Notes: generated by a model not told the origin, from the sequence alone. Shown: positions 1 to 8,529, counted from the first letter of the stretch. The stretch is DNA of 64,000 bases from Jeotgalibacillus marinus (GCF_040801915.1 NZ_JBFMIA010000010.1:1-64000); one strand, 5' to 3'. Translations and numbers: made by a program.

Positions 1-1
1 G

Positions 2-1417
2 TCAGTTGATGTAGATGGGATTTCTACCAGTGTTAAAAGTTTGGAAAGTGATTTTGGTGACTTAGGCACAAGAGTGTCATCGTCCGAAACATCCATCACC
101 CAACTATCCGGCTCCATCGATCTCACAGCAAAGGAATTGGACATTGTTGAAGGTCGCATGACCGAAGCCGAGGCTTCTTTATCGGTTCATGCTGATCGGA
201 TCGAATCGAAAGTTGAGAGAGATGGGATTATATCGTCTATCAATCAAAGTGCTGAATCAGTCCAAATAAAAGCAGAAATGATTGAGTTAGACGGTGATGT
301 CTATATGACAGATGGGAAAGTTCGTATCAGAGATGGAGCGATTGGATCAGCAGCTATTGATAATGCAGCGATTACTCGAGCACATCTTAAAGACGCGATT
401 ATCGGTACTGCACAAATAGAAAACAGTGCTATCACCAACGCCAAGATTGCTGACTTGGCTGTCGATAGCGCGAAAATATCGAGTCTCGACGCAGTGAAAA
501 TAAACGCAGGTACGATAACTGGTGTTGAAATTCGCACGGCAAACTCGGTAAGTCATTTGTATATGCGAAATCAAACAATTGATTTTATTAGCAACAACAC
601 AACCAAAATGAGACTAGGGTTTTATGATTCAAATAACTCCTTAACAACTGAACCATATATAATCATGGGTTTAGGTGATCAAATCGGTCGGGATAAAATT
701 TATATCGAAAAAAAAGTGGGTTATTTTAACATGATTTATAAACCCACTGAATCAGGGGAGAGTCATCTGAAAATGTCAGCGGAAGGTAACGTTTCGCTGT
801 TAGCTAAAAGAGCGATTTGGTTTAATGCGGATGAATTAATTACGATGAAAACCCTGAAAGACCATAGAGGTTCTGAGTATTACATTAATGGTAGTGGTGA
901 CGTGACTACAGCGCTGAATCGAAAACCCCTTCTTGCGGGAGGTTTACGAACCACAGGAACGAATTTATATTTAGCTACTGGATACGTGCAATCCGGCGAA
1001 GTACGAGTGACGGACGCAAATGGTTATGCAGATGGTAGAATGGTCTATCGTCCGATCCGTGCCAGTAGCTTTCCAACCGGATCAATGGCTAGTTTTAAAC
1101 AAAATATTTCGATTTGGGATGAATCGGCTTTAGATTTAATCACTAACTCCACAATCTATCAGTATCGCTTGAAGGACGAGGCAATGAACGGTGTTGACAG
1201 ATTCCGACAAGGGTTAGTTATTGGAGACGGGTATAACACACCGTCGGGCGTTATTGACGGAGACGGAGTGGAGCAATATTTGATGAATAGTTGGAGTTGG
1301 AAAGCTATTCAAGAGCTAAACGATAAAACGGTGTCCATCCTAGATGAAATAAACTGGATGAAGATGGAAAACCAACTACTAAAAGCAAGAGTTAAATTAC
1401 TTGAAAATGCTAATTAA
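2..1417 (+). CDS. Phage tail tip/fibre protein, 5'-truncated by the window
   Basis: C-terminal part of a phage tail structural protein. The reading frame is already open at base 2, so the gene begins outside the window; the TTG near base 41 is only an internal codon. The first part is heptad-like (long helices). It is followed by an Ala/Ile-rich stretch with the recurring pattern 'AAIDNAAITRAHL / AQIENSAITNAKI' that is typical of gp58-like and prophage endopeptidase tail proteins. The last ~35 residues (IQELNDKT... to the C-terminus) form a predicted coiled coil, as in trimeric fibres. It lies upstream of holin and amidase genes on the same strand, the normal late-gene order. The exact role (baseplate hub or fibre) cannot be told from the C-terminal part. 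Confidence 0.75.
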   Translation, partial: SVDVDGISTSVKSLESDFGDLGTRVSSSETSITQLSGSIDLTAKELDIVEGRMTEAEASLSVHADRIESKVERDGIISSINQSAESVQIKAEMIELDGDVYMTDGKVRIRDGAIGSAAIDNAAITRAHLKDAIIGTAQIENSAITNAKIADLAVDSAKISSLDAVKINAGTITGVEIRTANSVSHLYMRNQTIDFISNNTTKMRLGFYDSNNSLTTEPYIIMGLGDQIGRDKIYIEKKVGYFNMIYKPTESGESHLKMSAEGNVSLLAKRAIWFNADELITMKTLKDHRGSEYYINGSGDVTTALNRKPLLAGGLRTTGTNLYLATGYVQSGEVRVTDANGYADGRMVYRPIRASSFPTGSMASFKQNISIWDESALDLITNSTIYQYRLKDEAMNGVDRFRQGLVIGDGYNTPSGVIDGDGVEQYLMNSWSWKAIQELNDKTVSILDEINWMKMENQLLKARVKLLENAN

Positions 1418-1432
1418 AGGGAGGGATTCATC

Positions 1433-1852
1433 ATGCTAGTAAAAATTAAAAACGAAAAACTAGGGCAGGCGATCAGTCTGCTTTTTGATTTTCCTTTAAA
1501 AGGAAAACAATCATGACACCGCAGTAAGTTTATCAAGGCTTTAGACGCACGTTTGAAGGAAGTGGCGGAACAAGAACAGGAATTGATAAAAGAGCACTGT
1601 CACTTAGATGATTAGGATAAGCCAAAAACGAAAAACAACGGTCAAGAGTGGGACGTGAAAAATGTTGTAGCGTTCTGTAAAGACAAGATCGAGCTTCTCG
1701 AAGAAGGACTTGTCATTGATGGTGGCGATAATGAAGAAATGGTAAAAACGCTAAAAACTGTTTTGTTCGATTGCGAGAAGGTGATCATAGCGATCAAAGA
1801 TTCCTATTTATTTTTGATAGAAGAAATAATAAATAATCGATTAAAGGAGTAG
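1433..1852 (+). pseudogene. DUF1617-type phage protein, two in-frame stop codons
   Basis: Starts with ATG after a good site (GGGAGG) 15 bp past the tail gene. One continuous frame reads LVKIKNEKLGQAISLL...LKGKQS, a TGA (1514-1516), HRSKFIKALDARLKEVAEQEQ..., a TAG (1613-1615), then KPKTKNNGQEWDV... to a stop at 1852. The full reading, ignoring the two stops, matches my memory of the small DUF1617 phage family encoded between tail and holin genes. The C-terminal piece alone (1655-1852) has only a GTG start and no convincing ribosome binding site. No frameshift is needed, only two point changes (for example CGA to TGA). It is therefore called a recent pseudogene; stop-codon recoding is the alternative. 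Confidence 0.7.
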
Positions 1853-1854
1853 TC

Positions 1855-2313
1855 ATGAGTTTTTTATTTTCTACTGCCGATAAATTATCTTATTTAGCCA
1901 TTACAACAAGCGTAGGGTACTTACTAGGATTCCTTTTTGGGGGGTGGACTGCCTCGCTTCAAATCTTATTATCTCTTATGGTAGTAGATTACGCATCGGG
2001 ATTACTAGCATCTAGAAAAGGCGAGTTAAACTCAAAAATAGGGTATGAAGGAATTAAGAAGAAGGCGATGATTGGGGTTATTGTAGCCGCTGCAAACCTT
2101 ACGGATCTTGCCATACTAGAGTCGTCAGGGGTAAATGTAGGAGGCTTGTCATTTAGGGAGTTGGTGATTTTTTTCTATATCGGGAACGAATTGCTATCTA
2201 TTACTGAAAATGCTGGAAGGGCAGGGGTTCCGATTCCTACACGTTTTACAGAGACAATTAAGGTTTTAAAAGGAAAAGAGCAAGAATCAAAAAAGGGGGA
2301 AAATAATGACTAA
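1855..2313 (+). CDS. Phage holin (Phage_holin_4 / TcdE-like)
   Basis: 152-residue membrane protein expected to make the lethal hole through which the neighbouring amidase reaches the wall. Hydrophobic segments lie near residues 14-33, 35-55, 75-92 and 103-120. The motif VVDYASGLLASRKGELNS followed by GYEGIKKKAMIG is characteristic of the holin family 4. The tail is charged (KGKEQESKKGENND). The ATG follows AAAGGAG by 5 bases. Its 3' end overlaps the amidase start by 8 bases, so the lysis pair is translationally coupled. Confidence 0.88.
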   Translation: MSFLFSTADKLSYLAITTSVGYLLGFLFGGWTASLQILLSLMVVDYASGLLASRKGELNSKIGYEGIKKKAMIGVIVAAANLTDLAILESSGVNVGGLSFRELVIFFYIGNELLSITENAGRAGVPIPTRFTETIKVLKGKEQESKKGENND

Positions 2314-3088
2314 AATTATTTGTTTAGACGCAGGGCATGGGGGAACAGATCCAGGAGCATCAGGGCATGGGGCACAAGAAAAAACGTTCTCTCTTGATCG
2401 AGTATTACGCGTGAAGGAGATTTTAGAAAATGAGTACGATGGTGCTACTGTAATTTTGACACGTAGTAATGATTCAACAGTAAGTCTATCAGAGCGATCA
2501 AGCACGGCGAACAGTGCTGGGGCGGATATCTTTGTCAGTGATCATAAGAACGCTTTTGATGGCTCTGCTCGTGGATTTGAAAGCTTTGTATATAACGGGA
2601 GTATAGGGGAAGGTACCCGAGACTTACAAAATAAGATTCATGACAAAGTAGCCTCTGTGATGAGTAGCTACGGAGTTCCAAACAGAGGGAAAAAGTCAGC
2701 TGACTTTCATGTCTTACGGGAAACCAGCATGTCTGCGGTTCTTCTGGAAGAAGTTTTTATTGACAACCTCACAGATAATAATCTGATGAGAGAATCCGCA
2801 TTTAAAGAAGCTTACTGCCGTGCTGTGGTGGAGGGAATCGCCGACCATTTAAACTTGAGTAGTGGAGGAGGGAAGACCAAAATGGTTGTGGTTAAGGTGG
2901 ACACTCTGAATGTTCGTTCTCGTCCTTCATGGGAGGACTCGGCCATAGCGGGAACAGTCTCAAAAGGAGAAGCATTCACTGTGATGGACAGAGTGAATGT
3001 GCCAGGAGATTCCACAGATATGTACCTATTAAAAAGTGGATTGTATATTACAACAAGCCCGACTTATGTAGATGTTATATACGTTTGA
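2306..3088 (+). CDS. N-acetylmuramoyl-L-alanine amidase endolysin (Amidase_3 + SH3-like)
   Basis: Zinc amidase that cleaves the bond between muramic acid and the peptide stem. The catalytic domain spans about residues 1-185. Likely zinc ligands are His11 (DAGHGG), Glu25 (QEKTF) and His80 (SDHKNAF), and Glu148 (AVLLEEVFID) is the likely general base. The motif RGKKSADFHVLRET is typical of the CwlC-like group. Residues ~195-260 (KVDTLNVRSRPSWED...) form an SH3-type wall-binding domain. The start follows AAAGGGGGAA and overlaps the holin gene. At 260 residues it is a usual size for a Bacillus phage endolysin. There is no signal peptide, in agreement with holin-dependent export. Confidence 0.92.
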   Translation: MTKIICLDAGHGGTDPGASGHGAQEKTFSLDRVLRVKEILENEYDGATVILTRSNDSTVSLSERSSTANSAGADIFVSDHKNAFDGSARGFESFVYNGSIGEGTRDLQNKIHDKVASVMSSYGVPNRGKKSADFHVLRETSMSAVLLEEVFIDNLTDNNLMRESAFKEAYCRAVVEGIADHLNLSSGGGKTKMVVVKVDTLNVRSRPSWEDSAIAGTVSKGEAFTVMDRVNVPGDSTDMYLLKSGLYITTSPTYVDVIYV

Positions 3089-3108
3089 ATCTAAAAAATT
3101 TGATTAAT

Positions 3109-3146
3109 CGCCCTGTTTCTTTTTATGAGATTCAGGGTGTTTTTAT
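3109..3146 (+). terminator. Probable terminator after the lysis genes
   Basis: Short stem CCCTG (3111-3115) / CAGGG (3133-3137) with an intervening T-rich loop and TGTTTTTA downstream, 20 bases after the amidase stop. The stem is weak but the position is right. Confidence 0.5.
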
Positions 3147-3939
3147 ACCTAATTTTCATAGGTAAGGTAAAATTACTTCATTTTTGGGGATCTCAACTCT
3201 TTCATTAATGACATTAGTTGGTTTATTCATACTAGTAACTATGATGCAGGAGAGACTCTTTTTTCATAGCACTTGATGGAAGAATGGTACTAGAAGTAAA
3301 AAATCAAAGTCAATGGAACTAAGGTCTTTAGTGAGTGTAAATTATATAAAATGGTATAATAGTATCTGTTATTATAGCAGTTATTTCAGACTACTATGGT
3401 ACTTAACAATGGCCATTAATTAGAAGTACAATCAGATGGAAGTAAGAATGCTTCGTACAATTTGAGTGTATTCAGGATGGAACTGATTACCACATTATTT
3501 GGTGTATAATCCGGATAATCCATATAGTAAAGGAAGAAAAATAGCCGTACTTCCCAACGTTCACGAACAAGGTGATGGGACGATGGGAAAAAGATGATAT
3601 GGTTTTTAATAAACGGTACGACTCTCCCTTTATTGGGACAGTTTTACCGTTTTTTATTATCATCGTATGTAAATTTTACGACAATGCAGGTTTAAAAAGA
3701 TTAATCACTTAGAATGGCAATCTCAGACACACTGTTATTGTCTCCTCTTTTTTCTACCCACTAAAACAATCTTGTTTCTAGTTATTTTGTTTGTCTCATA
3801 TTTAAACAAATAAGCTTAAAAAATTAATTGTTATCAAAACTGCTAGTATATATCCGGTTTCCTCCCATCCTTCATGAAACCACTATCCACCTCTTTAAAA
3901 TACCTTCTTTAAGAATTTCAAAAAAAAAATTTAAAAAAA
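3147..3939. other. Prophage-end intergenic region with decayed coding traces
   Basis: About 790 bases without an intact gene. Readable fragments appear in shifting frames around 3423-3597: EVQSDGSKNASYNLSV in one frame, then VYNPDNPYSKGRKIAVLPNV ending in a TGA at 3595-3597 in another. This looks like a gene broken by frameshifts, but I do not recognise the family. A hairpin with AAACGGTA / TACCGTTT arms closes this stretch at 3611-3656. The rest, to the LexA sites at 3941, is AT-rich with no recognisable content. Confidence 0.4.
3611..3657 (+). terminator. Rho-independent-like hairpin
   Basis: Inverted repeat AAACGGTA (3611-3618) / TACCGTTT (3645-3652) followed directly by TTTTTATTAT. It sits just after the decayed coding trace ending at 3597. 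Confidence 0.6.
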
Positions 3940-3976
3940 CGAACATTTGTTCTATATTTATAAGAACGCATGTTCG
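3940..3976. promoter_or_regulatory. Two LexA (SOS) operators
   Basis: Two perfect matches to the Bacillus LexA core GAAC-N4-GTTC: 3941-3952 (GAACATTTGTTC) and 3964-3975 (GAACGCATGTTC). They are 23 bp apart centre to centre, about two helical turns, and flank an AT-rich TATATTTATAA segment suitable as a -10 region. They lie about 90 bases upstream of the sigma-like gene at 4066, which implies DNA-damage control. Confidence 0.82.
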
Positions 3977-4065
3977 TTTTTCGTGGTGAAACCGGTCTGA
4001 AATATCTCTTTGCGTTGTTTAGAGGCTATAAGCGAATTGAAAAAACAAGCAAAGGCGGTAATATA

Positions 4066-4722
4066 ATGAAAAATATCAACGATTTGGTGAAAATGGTACA
4101 AGTACATGGATCAGAAAGTGAATTTTTTATTGAACTCTTTGAAATCATTAATGCTCAAACAATCAAGCCAAAAACGGACAGCTTTTCTCGTCAACTAAAA
4201 GGTGATGTTGCAGAGGGGTATCACGAGGGGTACGTTTTACTGATGGAATTGGTACATAGTTGGAATGGTACAGGGAATTTTCATCGTTTGTATAAACTAT
4301 CATTTACTAATAGATTACGTAATCTAGTTAAATATATTGGTAGGGATGTAAGGAAGTTGAATACTTCTTATGAAATTTCTTTATCTGAAAATGCTAAAAG
4401 AGGGGATAGTAGTTCATCAAATATTTTAGATGTAGCACTTGATAAAGCACTGCATGTATCAGAAGAGTCCTGTGGCTATGGTGATGAAGTCTCTCTTTCA
4501 GATGTGATTGAAAGCTTTGCCGATAGATACCCCGAACAATACAAAATTATATCGATTATGGAAAAGTTCACACCTGAGACGAATCGGGATGAAAAAACAA
4601 AAGCCTATTTAGATCATTTCTATGCGAAAGAATACACATCAGCGATTCAGAAAAGGGTGTCCCGGTCTCGAAGTAAATTCCAAAAGTTTTTAGTTGAAAG
4701 CGGTTACGAAATAAATTTCTAA
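4066..4722 (+). CDS. SOS-controlled sigma-factor-like protein
   Basis: 218-residue protein, started here at the ATG after AAAGGCGG; an in-frame ATG further upstream lies inside the LexA operator and is unlikely. The middle (FTNRLRNLVKYIGRDVRKLN, then SYEISLSE) resembles sigma region 2 and its linker. The last 60 residues (EYTSAIQKRVSRSRSKFQKFL) look like a region-4 DNA-binding helix. Position at a prophage end and two LexA boxes suggest a phage late-gene activator comparable in role to the PBSX sigma-like protein Xpf. That role is inference; sequence identity to a named family was not checked. Confidence 0.55.
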   Translation: MKNINDLVKMVQVHGSESEFFIELFEIINAQTIKPKTDSFSRQLKGDVAEGYHEGYVLLMELVHSWNGTGNFHRLYKLSFTNRLRNLVKYIGRDVRKLNTSYEISLSENAKRGDSSSSNILDVALDKALHVSEESCGYGDEVSLSDVIESFADRYPEQYKIISIMEKFTPETNRDEKTKAYLDHFYAKEYTSAIQKRVSRSRSKFQKFLVESGYEINF

Positions 4723-4769
4723 AAAATGTATACAGAAGAAAAGATACCTTTTCTTGTTACTAGGTTGTT

Positions 4770-4799
4770 GCTGATGCTTAATTGCATCAGCTTTATTTT
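4770..4799 (+). terminator. Rho-independent terminator
   Basis: Perfect 8-bp stem GCTGATGC (4770-4777) / GCATCAGC (4784-4791) with loop TTAATT, followed by TTTATTTTG. Ends the transcript of the sigma-like gene. Confidence 0.85.
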
Positions 4800-4909
4800 G
4801 TCTGGTGCGTTGGTAGTCTGAAAAATTCACTAGAACGTTTATGTATAAGTCTATTTTTTCAATTGGCGTTGTTAATGGGGTGTAACTTATTGAAAGGTGG
4901 GCTTTTTAA

Positions 4910-4999
4910 ATGGCTTTAAAGCATTTATTGGTTGAAGAAATTAGAACCACGTATATATACGAAATAAATGTAAATTCTACTGAAGGCGGTGCTTTCTAG
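4910..4999 (+). CDS. Small leader peptide ORF (29 aa)
   Basis: ATG at 4910 preceded by GAAAGGTGG at good spacing; reads MALKHLLVEEIRTTYIYEIN and ends at TAG 4997-4999. The stop overlaps the GTG start of the next gene (TAGTG), an arrangement used for translational coupling. No family is recognisable. It may be a real peptide or only a coupling leader. Confidence 0.45.
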   Translation: MALKHLLVEEIRTTYIYEINVNSTEGGAF

Positions 5000-5364
5000 T
5001 GGGGGCTGTTTCAATCGATTTAAATAAGAATGAAAGAAAGCTAGAATCACTATTTCCAATGAATACGAAACGAGGTATTCAAACATTTCTTGAAAACTAT
5101 TCACTTCTTCAAGGCTTAATCTATTCTTCAGCTGACTATGACGCACTAATTATGCTGATCGATTTTAATAGGGCTTTAGATGAATCATATCTTTCAGCGA
5201 AAGAAATTTATGCATTGAGGGAAGTATTTATTAAAGATAAAAAACGTGTGGATGTGGCGAAAGAATTAGGTGTGACAAAACAAACGGTACAGAGTTGGTT
5301 AAGTCGATCAACTCAAAAACTAGCCAACTATTATACGGAAATTGAAGGTGAACTTTATGTATAA
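4999..5364 (+). CDS. Sigma-70 region 4-like helix-turn-helix protein
   Basis: 121-residue protein with GTG start coupled to the preceding small ORF. The C-terminal third, VDVAKELGVTKQTVQSWLSR, is a clear sigma region-4 helix-turn-helix preceded by a helix-rich N-terminus. It probably binds promoter DNA or assists the sigma-like protein encoded just upstream; a two-protein sigma as in SigO-RsoA of B. subtilis is one possibility. The intergenic gap to the upstream gene contains a terminator, so it may have its own promoter. Confidence 0.6.
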   Translation: MGAVSIDLNKNERKLESLFPMNTKRGIQTFLENYSLLQGLIYSSADYDALIMLIDFNRALDESYLSAKEIYALREVFIKDKKRVDVAKELGVTKQTVQSWLSRSTQKLANYYTEIEGELYV

Positions 5365-5728
5365 GATGTTTTATAAAGCATCGGCTTTTGAGATTTTAGT
5401 AGATTTGTTACTTGTTGAGTATAAAGAAAAAACACTTCAAGAACGTAAAGCAAAGGTTGAGGAAATGATTGAAGATTATTACTTGAAAAATGATAAATTT
5501 CCTGACAGCTATCAACTTCATCGATTAGGTGATTTAATTCTACATGATGATTTGTCCAATCCTTCGTCTTATAAAGTTCAACAAGAAGAATACCCCTTTC
5601 ACTCATTTACACAGCAAAAAAGAAGAAAGAAGAAGGAATTTGTTGCTGAAGGTGATGTATTGGAACACATGAATTACAAGTCAAAAAAACGCCAACCTAC
5701 ATCGCCGCCAAAAGATCTACAAAGATGA
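5357..5728 (+). CDS. Hypothetical prophage-end protein
   Basis: 123-residue protein overlapping the region-4-like gene by 8 bases; ATG 5357 is chosen because GAAGGTG precedes it by 5 bases, while an earlier in-frame ATG at 5342 has no site. N-terminal half is helical and acidic (YKEKTLQERKAKVEEMIEDYY). The C-terminal third is strongly basic (QQKRRKKKEF, YKSKKRQPTSPPKDL), suggesting nucleic-acid contact. No family recognised. Overlap implies co-expression with the upstream DNA-binding protein. Confidence 0.55.
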   Translation: MYKMFYKASAFEILVDLLLVEYKEKTLQERKAKVEEMIEDYYLKNDKFPDSYQLHRLGDLILHDDLSNPSSYKVQQEEYPFHSFTQQKRRKKKEFVAEGDVLEHMNYKSKKRQPTSPPKDLQR

Positions 5729-6010
5729 TTATTATTGCACAAACTTCGCAGACATATCTTCAAGACGTTTCGATTCATTGTTGAGATTCTACAGCTCACC
5801 CCAGTGTGTTGACTTCTTCTGTATTATTTCATCAGAAAGATAAATCTACGATCGATATATTCATAGGCAACTCTATCACTGTATTCATCTACTAAATGCT
5901 ATTTCACTAAGGTTATCATACTCATACCTATCCGATCTTGGGGTATAGTTATAATTATTTTTAATAATCTAACTATTTTTAAAATTCTTCCGATAACTAA
6001 TAACTTAGAG
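5729..6010. other. Intergenic region, no intact gene
   Basis: About 280 bases. On the minus strand a short open stretch ends NLNNESKRLEDMSAKFVQ at a stop near 5736, possibly the C-terminus of a lost gene, but nothing else confirms it. No terminator was found behind the plus-strand gene ending at 5728. Confidence 0.3.
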
Positions 6011-6042
6011 TATAATAGAATTGAAAAATATTCAATAGGAGG
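6011..6042 (+). promoter_or_regulatory. -10 element and ribosome binding site of the CWB2 protein
   Basis: Perfect TATAAT at 6011-6016, 33 bases upstream of the start codon; no good -35 is seen at 17 bp spacing. AGGAGG at 6037-6042 followed by 7 bases to ATG 6050. Confidence 0.55.
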
Positions 6043-6049
6043 TATTTAT

Positions 6050-7087
6050 ATGAAATATTTGTTGAGAAAGACGCTTAATTCGCTTACTTTACTATCTGTT
6101 CTAGCCGTTTTATTCTTTGGTAGTAACCAAGCCTTGGCAACTTCTACTTCATCTTCTTTAAATAATGTTGTCTTCGGTGATTCCGAAACAACGGGTCAAA
6201 CTCAAACACCTGGAATTCAAGACGTAACTAATACAGATCATTTTTATGGTAGTAACCGCTATGAAACCGCTGCCCTCATTTCTCAACGAGGATGGTCTCG
6301 GTCTGATACCGTTGTGTTAGTCCGAGGAGATGAATTCACTGACGCAATTGCTGCTGTTCCTTTAGCACATAAGCTAGACGCTCCTATGTTGGTTAATGGA
6401 AGTGATGTGTTAAATGACGAAACAAAGCAAGAAATTGAGCGTTTAGGTGCTAAAGAGGTAATTATAATAGGTGGATACCTATCGATCAATCAAGATGTCG
6501 AACAACAGATTAAGGCTCTCGGAGTAGCCGTAGACAGAATTAACGGCAGTACTCGTTATGACACAGCTAAAATAATCGCAGAGCAACTCGGTAACAATCA
6601 TGATGAAGCAATTGTCATTAACGTCAATGCCTTCACAGATGGAATAGCGATTGCGCCATACGCTGCAAGAGAAGGGATCCCAATTCTATTTACGGAAAAA
6701 GACTACATTCCAAAAGAAACAAAAGACATACTAGATCAAGTTAAAAGCACGACTGTTCTAGGAGGATATCTAGTTATATCAGATGACATTTTACGTCAAA
6801 TGCCAGCCCCTAATCAAATAGCTGGTGCAACAGTGTATAGCACCACGGATATGGTTATTAAACTATTCAATTCTTCCCGTAACCAAGCTTATGTAGTATC
6901 TAGAGATTCCTTTGCTGACGGGATGACCGCTTCTGTATTAGCTGCAAAAAATGATGAATCTATTATCTTCTCAAACGCTAATCAATTACTTGATGTGCCA
7001 AGGCAAACAATGAATTTGTTTGATAATATAACTATTATTGGTGGACCTTTTTCACCCGATTTAGTCGAAGAAATTAGAAACCGATAG
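6050..7087 (+). CDS. Secreted cell-wall-binding protein with three CWB2 repeats
   Basis: 345-residue exported protein. Signal peptide at residues 1-30 (basic start, hydrophobic core LTLLSVLAVLFFG, ALA cleavage site). Three CWB2 (PF04122) modules follow: about residues 65-160 (NRYETAALIS ... VIIIGG), 160-250 (TRYDTAKIIA ... TTVLGG) and 250-345 (VYSTTDMVIK ... ITIIGG). Such triplets bind anionic wall polymers and normally anchor an enzyme domain. Here the protein ends after the third repeat, so any other function is absent or in trans. It is monocistronic, with its own promoter and a strong terminator. Confidence 0.88.
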   Translation: MKYLLRKTLNSLTLLSVLAVLFFGSNQALATSTSSSLNNVVFGDSETTGQTQTPGIQDVTNTDHFYGSNRYETAALISQRGWSRSDTVVLVRGDEFTDAIAAVPLAHKLDAPMLVNGSDVLNDETKQEIERLGAKEVIIIGGYLSINQDVEQQIKALGVAVDRINGSTRYDTAKIIAEQLGNNHDEAIVINVNAFTDGIAIAPYAAREGIPILFTEKDYIPKETKDILDQVKSTTVLGGYLVISDDILRQMPAPNQIAGATVYSTTDMVIKLFNSSRNQAYVVSRDSFADGMTASVLAAKNDESIIFSNANQLLDVPRQTMNLFDNITIIGGPFSPDLVEEIRNR

Positions 7088-7130
7088 AATGTATCGATAA
7101 ATAGAGTGTTGTATTTATTAAAATCAGTCT

Positions 7131-7178
7131 CGCCACACACTTAGCCAAAGTTAGCTAAGTGTGTGGCGAACTTTTTAT
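7131..7178 (+). terminator. Strong terminator after the CWB2 gene
   Basis: Perfect 15-bp inverted repeat, arms at 7131-7145 and 7154-7168 (CGCCACACACTTAGC), 8-base loop, followed by AACTTTTTATA. Confidence 0.9.
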
Positions 7179-7311
7179 ATTTGACACACTGAAGTGAGTG
7201 ATGCTTGGTGTTGGAATCGATTCAATTTTTAAGTTCTGAATAATCATTCATTTCCAAATGCTAATAAGATATACTAATAACTATCATCTTAAAGAGACTG
7301 GAGGTTTGTTT

Positions 7312-7689
7312 ATGACGATCAGTGTAGGCGATGTATTCACGTGGGTACGAACATTTAAAGAAGAGGAAACGTTGCAATTTGCGCAGATTACTGGTGACCA
7401 GGGCCGACACCACATGGAACGAGATGAACAAGGGCGTCTGATGGTTCATGGATTGTTAACCGCAAGTATTGGAACCAAAATTGGCGGTGACATGAATTAC
7501 ATCGCTCGACAAATGAATAGTGAGTTTTTACGACCAGTATTTACCGGCGATACCGTGACGTGCGAACTTATCGTGACAAAAGTAGATAAGCAACAAGGGT
7601 TTACGAATGTTGCAGTAAAATCAACTTATAAAAATCAGCATGACAAAGAAGTAATGTTAGCTACGAGTTATGGTGTGATCCGAGATTGA
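7312..7689 (+). CDS. MaoC-like enoyl-CoA hydratase
   Basis: 125-residue single hot-dog protein. The ATG at 7312 is chosen because CTGGAGG lies just upstream; the longer frame from 7258 lacks a site. The hydratase-2 signature is recognisable as FAQITGDQGRHHM..., with Asp and His of the catalytic dyad and the following VHGLLTASI helix. Family members hydrate (R)-specific or broad enoyl-CoA substrates. Fourteen bases separate it from the acetyltransferase downstream, so the two probably form a small operon. Substrate cannot be told. Confidence 0.8.
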   Translation: MTISVGDVFTWVRTFKEEETLQFAQITGDQGRHHMERDEQGRLMVHGLLTASIGTKIGGDMNYIARQMNSEFLRPVFTGDTVTCELIVTKVDKQQGFTNVAVKSTYKNQHDKEVMLATSYGVIRD

Positions 7690-7703
7690 TGGGGGACAGG
7701 TAG

Positions 7704-8225
7704 ATGACATTTACGATAAGAGAAGCTGTGGGTGAAGATGCACTTGAGATTGCTCGAGTGCAAGTGGAAAGTTGGCGGACCACGTATAAAGGAATTGTGG
7801 CGCAATCGATGTTGGACGCTATGTCATGTGACGTGAGAGCAAAGCGTTGGGAAGAAGGATTAAAGCGGTCAGAAGCTTGCACCTATGTGGCGGAAATCGA
7901 AGATGAAATCGTTGGGTTTGCTAGTGCAGGAAAAGAGCGTCAAGGTAAATATAGCGAACATAAGTACGAAATTTACGCGATTTATTTGCTAAAAGAGCAT
8001 CAAGGGAAAGGAATCGGTCAAGCGTTGGTGAAAGCAGTGACTGAGACATTACAACTTCAAGGAGAGAGCGGTTTGATTGTTTGGGCTCTTACTGAAAACC
8101 CATACAGTAGCTTTTATGAAAAACTTGGTGGTGTGCAGATGGATCACCAAGTTCTCGAAATCGCTGGACGTAAGCATGATGAAGCGGCGTTTGCGTGGGG
8201 AAGTTTAATGGAAGTCAAGGTTTAG
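7704..8225 (+). CDS. GNAT family N-acetyltransferase
   Basis: 173 residues covering one GNAT fold: N-terminal IREAVGEDALEIARVQVESW, central beta strand EIYAIYLLKEHQGKGIGQAL with the acetyl-CoA pyrophosphate loop (Q-G-K-G-I-G-Q-A), and a C-terminal NPYSSFYEKLGG segment. It resembles phosphinothricin or ribosomal-protein-like acetyltransferases, but the acceptor substrate is unknown. GGGGGACAGG precedes the ATG. Confidence 0.88.
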   Translation: MTFTIREAVGEDALEIARVQVESWRTTYKGIVAQSMLDAMSCDVRAKRWEEGLKRSEACTYVAEIEDEIVGFASAGKERQGKYSEHKYEIYAIYLLKEHQGKGIGQALVKAVTETLQLQGESGLIVWALTENPYSSFYEKLGGVQMDHQVLEIAGRKHDEAAFAWGSLMEVKV

Positions 8226-8367
8226 ACGTTCGGGAACATGTGGGTTTTGGCAGAAGTGTACAGCTCGGAAGTTGCTTTTGCTTATTTAGTGACTTTCAGG
8301 CTTCTCTTAGCTTCAGGTCATGCATAGCATGATGACTATTCGAATTTAAGTTAGGAGGCGTTTTATT

Positions 8368-8529
8368 ATGAATGAATCATATGCGGTCGGTTGGTTCACA
8401 CTTACTCTCATTAATGCAGGTCTTGCACAGGGAAAGAACCGCAGTGGCTTGAACTGGTTTTTGCTGTCGCTGCTCCTTGGACCATTTGCAACCTTTTGCC
8501 TGGTTGTTTCTGAAAAACTACCAGAATAG
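8368..8529 (+). CDS. Small membrane protein (53 aa)
   Basis: ATG 8368 follows TTAGGAGGCG at ideal spacing. It reads MNESYAVGWFTLTLINAGLA, then QGKNRSGLNWFLLSLLLGPF and ATFCLVVSEKLPE. Two hydrophobic helices flank the loop GKNRSGLNWFLLS. This 'K-x-R-S-G-L-N-W-F-x-x-S-x-x-x-G-P' pattern is shared by short Bacillaceae proteins that databases sometimes label as NusB-like antitermination proteins, without function. Followed by the MOSC gene 97 bases on. Confidence 0.7.
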   Translation: MNESYAVGWFTLTLINAGLAQGKNRSGLNWFLLSLLLGPFATFCLVVSEKLPE

